DNA of 64,000 nucleotides, taken from positions 93,019 through 157,018 of the forward strand of contig JAIYAP010000014.1 in NCBI GenBank assembly GCA_027488935.1, given 5' to 3'. Positions 60,513 through 64,000 of the stretch are shown here, piece after piece. The notes beneath the pieces were generated by a model. That model was not told where the DNA came from and made no database searches. It saw nothing but the letters and a program-made list of their open reading frames with translations. Position 1 is the stretch's first letter. Every line of letters starts with the position of its first letter. This DNA is from Saprospiraceae bacterium (GTDB taxonomy: Bacteria; Bacteroidota; Bacteroidia; Chitinophagales; Saprospiraceae). The position numbers and the translations under genes were made by a program.

Positions 60513-62846
60513 TTATTTAAATTTGAAATTGTAGGTCACTGCCGGAATAATGCTGAAAAGCGTTGTTTGCACGGCTTCTGTTTTTGAGCGATCATCCTCG
60601 TTTTCGCGGAATGCGATGGAATAGGCATTATTTCGGGCATAAGCATTGAAAACGGAGAAATTCCAACTCGATTCAAAGTTTTTGTGCTGTTTCCCTAGCA
60701 AAGTCACTCCAAGGTCGAGGCGATGATAATTGGGAAAACGATATCCGTTCCGCTCCGTGTAATAGGGTGTTTGGACGCCCGCAACGGTGTATTTTCCGCT
60801 CGGAAAGGTGGTTGCATCACCTGTATTAAAGACCCAGGTAGCCGAGAACGTGAGTTTGGGGGCTAATTTATAAATGGCAACGATAGAAAGATCGTGGATG
60901 CGGTCCTGTTTCGCGGGGTAATAATTGCCCTTATTGATGGCCTCGAACTTGCGCAGCGACCGCGCCAAGGTGTAGCCCACCCAGCCCGTGAGCCGTCCTT
61001 TTTTCTTTTTCAAGAAAAATTCTGCACCGTAGGCGATCCCTTTTCCATAGGTCAAAGCGCCCTCGTATTCGGAATTGAAGGTCAAATCCGCACCGTTTCG
61101 GTAATCAATCTGGTTTTGCAGCGACTTGTAATAGGTCTCAACGCTCCCCTCGAACATATTATCCGAAAAGTTTTGAAAGTAGCCGATGGAAACTTGATCA
61201 ACAATCTGCGGCTTCACATTATTAGAACTGGGCACCCACAAATCGGTCGGCGATGCAGTCGTCGCATTAGAAAGGAGGTGCATAAATTGATAATTCCGCG
61301 ACACCCCACCTTTGATAGAGCTCGATGCGTCGATCTGAAATTTCAGACTCAGTCGCGGCTCAAAACCGCCGTAAAATTTGATGGATTCGCCTTTTTTATA
61401 AAATTTCTCGCTCGTTTTGTTGCCATTTTCGTCAAATGTATAGGCTGTTCCTTTTCCATGATAATCGAAAAACGAGTATCGCACGCCGTATTGCAACCCA
61501 AAACGATCGCTGATTTTCCAGTCGTTTTGGGCATACACACCGCCTTCGTAAGCAAAGCGTTGCGCCGTTTTCGAGTCCTTAAAACTACTGGACTCCCCGG
61601 CATCAAGCGAGGTCGGTTGAAAGGTGTGATTGATAAAGTTCAACCCAAACTTAATCGTATTCTGCGCGTTCGGGAAAAAAGTGAAGTCTTGTTTCAAGTT
61701 GATATCGTCAATGGCCGCCTTTACCTTGAAATCAAAACCCGTCACACCGATGCCAAATTGATAATCATAATTGCTGTAAATCACCGACGTATTCGAAAAA
61801 AGCCGGTCACTGAACAGGTGATTCCAACGCAAAGTGCCCGTGTAATTTCCCCAATCCAGCCCAAACCCGGACAAACCCAGCACATCGCGTCCAAAATAAC
61901 CGGACAAAAACAGGCGATCTTTTTCGCTCAAACGGTAATTAGCCTTTACGTTCAGGTCGTAAAAATAGAGTTTCGTGTTGCGGATGCTTTCATTTTTGGA
62001 AAGTTTTACAAAGAGGTCGGCATACGTACGCCGCGCAGAAACGATGAACGAGCCTTCGTCTTTTTGGATCGGTCCTTCCAAGGTCAGCCGCGACGAAATC
62101 ACGCCAATGCCACCCGATGCGTTGATTTTTTTGTTGTTCCCATCCTTCATTTTGATGTCCAAAACCGACGAGCCGCGCCCTCCAAATTCTGCAGGCATCG
62201 TGCCTTTGTAAAGCGTGACGTCTTTCAATGCATCAGAATTGAAAACCGAGAAAAAACCGAGCAAATGCGAGGCATTGTAAACGGGCGCTTCATCGAGGAG
62301 AATCAAATTTTGGTCAATTGCGCCGCCCCGGACGTAAAAACCAGCGTTTCCGTCGCCCGCAGATTTTACACCGGGTGTTAGTTGCAGGGTCTTGATGATG
62401 TCCTTTTCCCCAAAAATGACTGGTATGTTTTCAATGTCTTTCGGGTCGAGTTTGGTGACCGACATCTCGTTTTTCGAGACATTTTTGTTTTCTTTATCCG
62501 ATTTAACGATTACCTCGGCGATCGCCAAACCCGCATCGGTGGCTAATTCTTCATCAAGCCGAAGGTCACGGTCGAGCGTGATTTTTCGCTCCAATGTTTC
62601 GAGGCCGAGGTACCTGAAAAGGAGCGTGTACGTGCCCTTGGGCAGCGTAAGCGAGTAAAAACCGTACGTATTCGCGGAAGTGCCGAGGGTCGGTTTTTCT
62701 TGCACGATGACGGTTGCGCCGATAAGGTCTTCGCCGTTGGAGGCATCTTTTAGCGTGCCGCTGATGGTGAAATTTTGGGCCGAAATTTTGGGCAAAAATA
62801 ACAGCAGCAAAATGGCTGTGAGCCATGAATTTACAAAATTGTGCAT
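60513..62846 (-). CDS. TonB-dependent receptor with carboxypeptidase-D-like N-terminal domain
   Basis: 777 residues; signal peptide ending FLPKISAQ. N-terminal carboxypeptidase-regulatory-like beta-sandwich (~23-105: FTISGTLKDASNGEDLIGATVIVQE), plug domain (~120-225; FYVRGGAIDQNLILLDEAPVYN) and a 22-stranded barrel ending in a terminal Phe-x-Lys strand. These energised pores import large or scarce ligands. The DUF4249 partner follows on the same strand. Ligand unknown. Confidence 0.93.
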   Translation of the reverse strand: MHNFVNSWLTAILLLLFLPKISAQNFTISGTLKDASNGEDLIGATVIVQEKPTLGTSANTYGFYSLTLPKGTYTLLFRYLGLETLERKITLDRDLRLDEELATDAGLAIAEVIVKSDKENKNVSKNEMSVTKLDPKDIENIPVIFGEKDIIKTLQLTPGVKSAGDGNAGFYVRGGAIDQNLILLDEAPVYNASHLLGFFSVFNSDALKDVTLYKGTMPAEFGGRGSSVLDIKMKDGNNKKINASGGIGVISSRLTLEGPIQKDEGSFIVSARRTYADLFVKLSKNESIRNTKLYFYDLNVKANYRLSEKDRLFLSGYFGRDVLGLSGFGLDWGNYTGTLRWNHLFSDRLFSNTSVIYSNYDYQFGIGVTGFDFKVKAAIDDINLKQDFTFFPNAQNTIKFGLNFINHTFQPTSLDAGESSSFKDSKTAQRFAYEGGVYAQNDWKISDRFGLQYGVRYSFFDYHGKGTAYTFDENGNKTSEKFYKKGESIKFYGGFEPRLSLKFQIDASSSIKGGVSRNYQFMHLLSNATTASPTDLWVPSSNNVKPQIVDQVSIGYFQNFSDNMFEGSVETYYKSLQNQIDYRNGADLTFNSEYEGALTYGKGIAYGAEFFLKKKKGRLTGWVGYTLARSLRKFEAINKGNYYPAKQDRIHDLSIVAIYKLAPKLTFSATWVFNTGDATTFPSGKYTVAGVQTPYYTERNGYRFPNYHRLDLGVTLLGKQHKNFESSWNFSVFNAYARNNAYSIAFRENEDDRSKTEAVQTTLFSIIPAVTYNFKFK

Positions 62847-62924
62847 TTCGAGTTTTTTAAAAAAGAAACATTTGATGCTACAAAGGTCCCTTCAACCCAA
62901 AGCCTGCACAATACTGAAATATCA

Positions 62925-63701
62925 TTACGCCATTTCCAAAAGTCCGAATTTGGAAGCAAAAGCAACCGCTTCCATGGAATTGTTGGCACCCAGTTTTTCT
63001 AAAAATCTTTGCCGATGGGTATTTACCGTATGCACGCTAATCGCTAATTTATTGGAAATTTCTTTGCTCAATAAACCCATTTTCACAAGCCCTAAAATTT
63101 CTTTTTCCCGTTTTGTCAATTCAAAATTTACGACTTGGGGAGGCTCCAAATTGATGATATTGCCAGTCCTGAAATTCAACAACTGGCTTTTGCTTGGTTC
63201 TGATTCGCCCTGATTGGGAGAAACATCTACAATATTAAACGCGAGCCATAATTGACCTTTTGGGTCCAATTTTAATACCTGATATTGCTCAACCAATCGC
63301 ACATACTGGTTTTGGGCATTCAACATCCGATATTCACTAATCATTTTATGGTTCAACTTTTCATCGTTTGAAAAATGGTTGAATATTTTTAGCACGGAAA
63401 CTGAATTGATACTCAGCATCAGCGCATCTTCCGGATGCATTTTGCTGGAAAAAAATTGCTGACCGGTTTCTTCATAATCAGACGGAACATACCCCAAGAG
63501 CCCACCGAAATTCGAGGAATAAAATGCAAACTGTCGTTTATAATAATCAAAGATGCCGGTTCCTGAATTGCCCATATCTGATAGCGCTTGCAATATGACC
63601 GAGTGTTTTTGAATGATAGAATAGTCCAATTGCGCTTCGTCAAACTTAAATTCTTCCAGAAACTTGAAAAAAATTGCTTGAATATCGTTATTCAATGCCA
63701 T
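62925..63701 (-). CDS. PAS-LuxR transcription regulator
   Basis: 258 residues. A PAS-like sensory domain (~40-165: GIFDYYKRQFAFYSSNFGGLLGYVPSDYEETG) is followed by a LuxR-type DNA-binding domain (~190-258: LTKREKEILGLVKMGLLSKEISNKLAISVHTVNTHRQRFLEKLG). It lies 78 bases upstream of the TonB receptor on the same strand and may regulate it (inferred). No receiver domain, so probably a single-component sensor. Confidence 0.85.
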   Translation of the reverse strand: MALNNDIQAIFFKFLEEFKFDEAQLDYSIIQKHSVILQALSDMGNSGTGIFDYYKRQFAFYSSNFGGLLGYVPSDYEETGQQFFSSKMHPEDALMLSINSVSVLKIFNHFSNDEKLNHKMISEYRMLNAQNQYVRLVEQYQVLKLDPKGQLWLAFNIVDVSPNQGESEPSKSQLLNFRTGNIINLEPPQVVNFELTKREKEILGLVKMGLLSKEISNKLAISVHTVNTHRQRFLEKLGANNSMEAVAFASKFGLLEMA

Positions 63702-63821
63702 CTAATTTTAAATTGTTTATTGGTTGAGATTACCATGAAAATCCATTTTTTTCTTAAAAAATCATCTATAATATGCTTCTTTTATTGCAGATCACAAACT
63801 TTCACCCAAGATACATAATTC

Positions 63822-64000
63822 TTGTCTGAACTTGGATTTGGGTGGATTTTTGACTTTTGTGCGCTAACATTGTCTGAACCGGGATTTGGGGGGATTTTGG
63901 GATTTATGGATGTTGCGCTCATTGATTTTAATGCCACTTCATTATCTTAACTTGGATTTGGGTGGATTTTTGACTTTTGTGCGCTAACATTGTCTGAACC
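63822..64000 (+). repeat. Second repeat array at the window edge
   Basis: Copies of the 56537-type repeat occur at 63822, 63870, 63942 and 63990 (cut by the edge). GGGTGG and GGGGGG subtypes alternate. The ~50 bases from 63831 recur exactly at 63951, a 120-base period. The gene it may accompany lies beyond the window. Nothing else is recognised between 63702 and 63821. Confidence 0.8.

Noticed and set aside
1..64000. tRNA and rRNA genes.
   Set aside because: No acceptor-stem plus T-loop GGTTCGA pattern or rRNA core sequence was noticed, though a by-eye scan can miss one.

Overview
The window reads as a chromosomal segment of a Bacteroidota bacterium, most likely a Saprospiraceae-like member of the phylum (taxon inferred). 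The evidence is a giant adhesin with SprB-type repeats and a gliding-motility C-terminal domain, a second secreted protein with a type IX secretion (T9SS) sorting tail, a DUF4249/TonB-receptor pair, Bacteroidota -7 boxes of the form TAnnTTTG in front of many genes, and fused secreted cytochrome c proteins typical of Bacteroidota and Planctomycetota. Base composition is close to half G+C by eye, apart from a few AT-rich islands. I see no tRNA, rRNA or CRISPR array.

Layout. 1-6090: an edge-cut lipoprotein, a GNAT acetyltransferase, an ORF6N protein, a BNR-type T9SS cargo, a DUF6713 membrane protein and a decayed ORF6N remnant. 6091-13473: one 2460-residue adhesin. 13720-24150: prfA, a 1239-residue cytochrome/PA14/propeller/DUF1080 protein, a TPR lipoprotein, an alpha/beta hydrolase, an S41 protease, a Cys-rich secreted peptide and DUF547. 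24157-33029: an AT-rich lipoprotein, a rearranged PEP-synthase-like lipoprotein, a GH3 beta-glucosidase, glutaryl-CoA dehydrogenase and an OmpA-domain protein. 33290-40804, all minus strand: CcoI-type P-ATPase, SRPBCC, lipoamide dehydrogenase, and a RicT-holB pair.

41240-46948 is a strongly AT-rich three-gene operon with its own promoter: a DNA methyltransferase, a protein carrying two GHKL ATPase modules (MORC/MutL-like at the N terminus, histidine-kinase-like at the C terminus), and an atypical receiver-domain protein. It looks horizontally acquired and is the best candidate for an undescribed, possibly anti-phage, methylation plus phosphorelay system.

47394-56534: a ThuA/propeller/PKD/cytochrome c/CBM fusion protein, two Imm11-like orphan immunity genes, an SH3 protein and a membrane protein, then mnmE on the other strand. 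56537-57453: a mirror-symmetric array of nine ~29-bp repeats directly in front of a GxxExxY (PD-(D/E)XK-like) gene; the same repeat returns at the right edge (63822-64000). 57572-63701: an AAC(3)-I-like acetyltransferase, a C1 peptidase, a DUF4249 lipoprotein, a TonB-dependent receptor and a PAS-LuxR regulator.

Two further dispersed intergenic repeat families occur: a CACGGATT family (33059, 50963, 51011, 52738 and 52790) and a family of small hairpins whose stems vary in a compensated way (14843, 33175, 51052). All are read by eye; no database search was possible.
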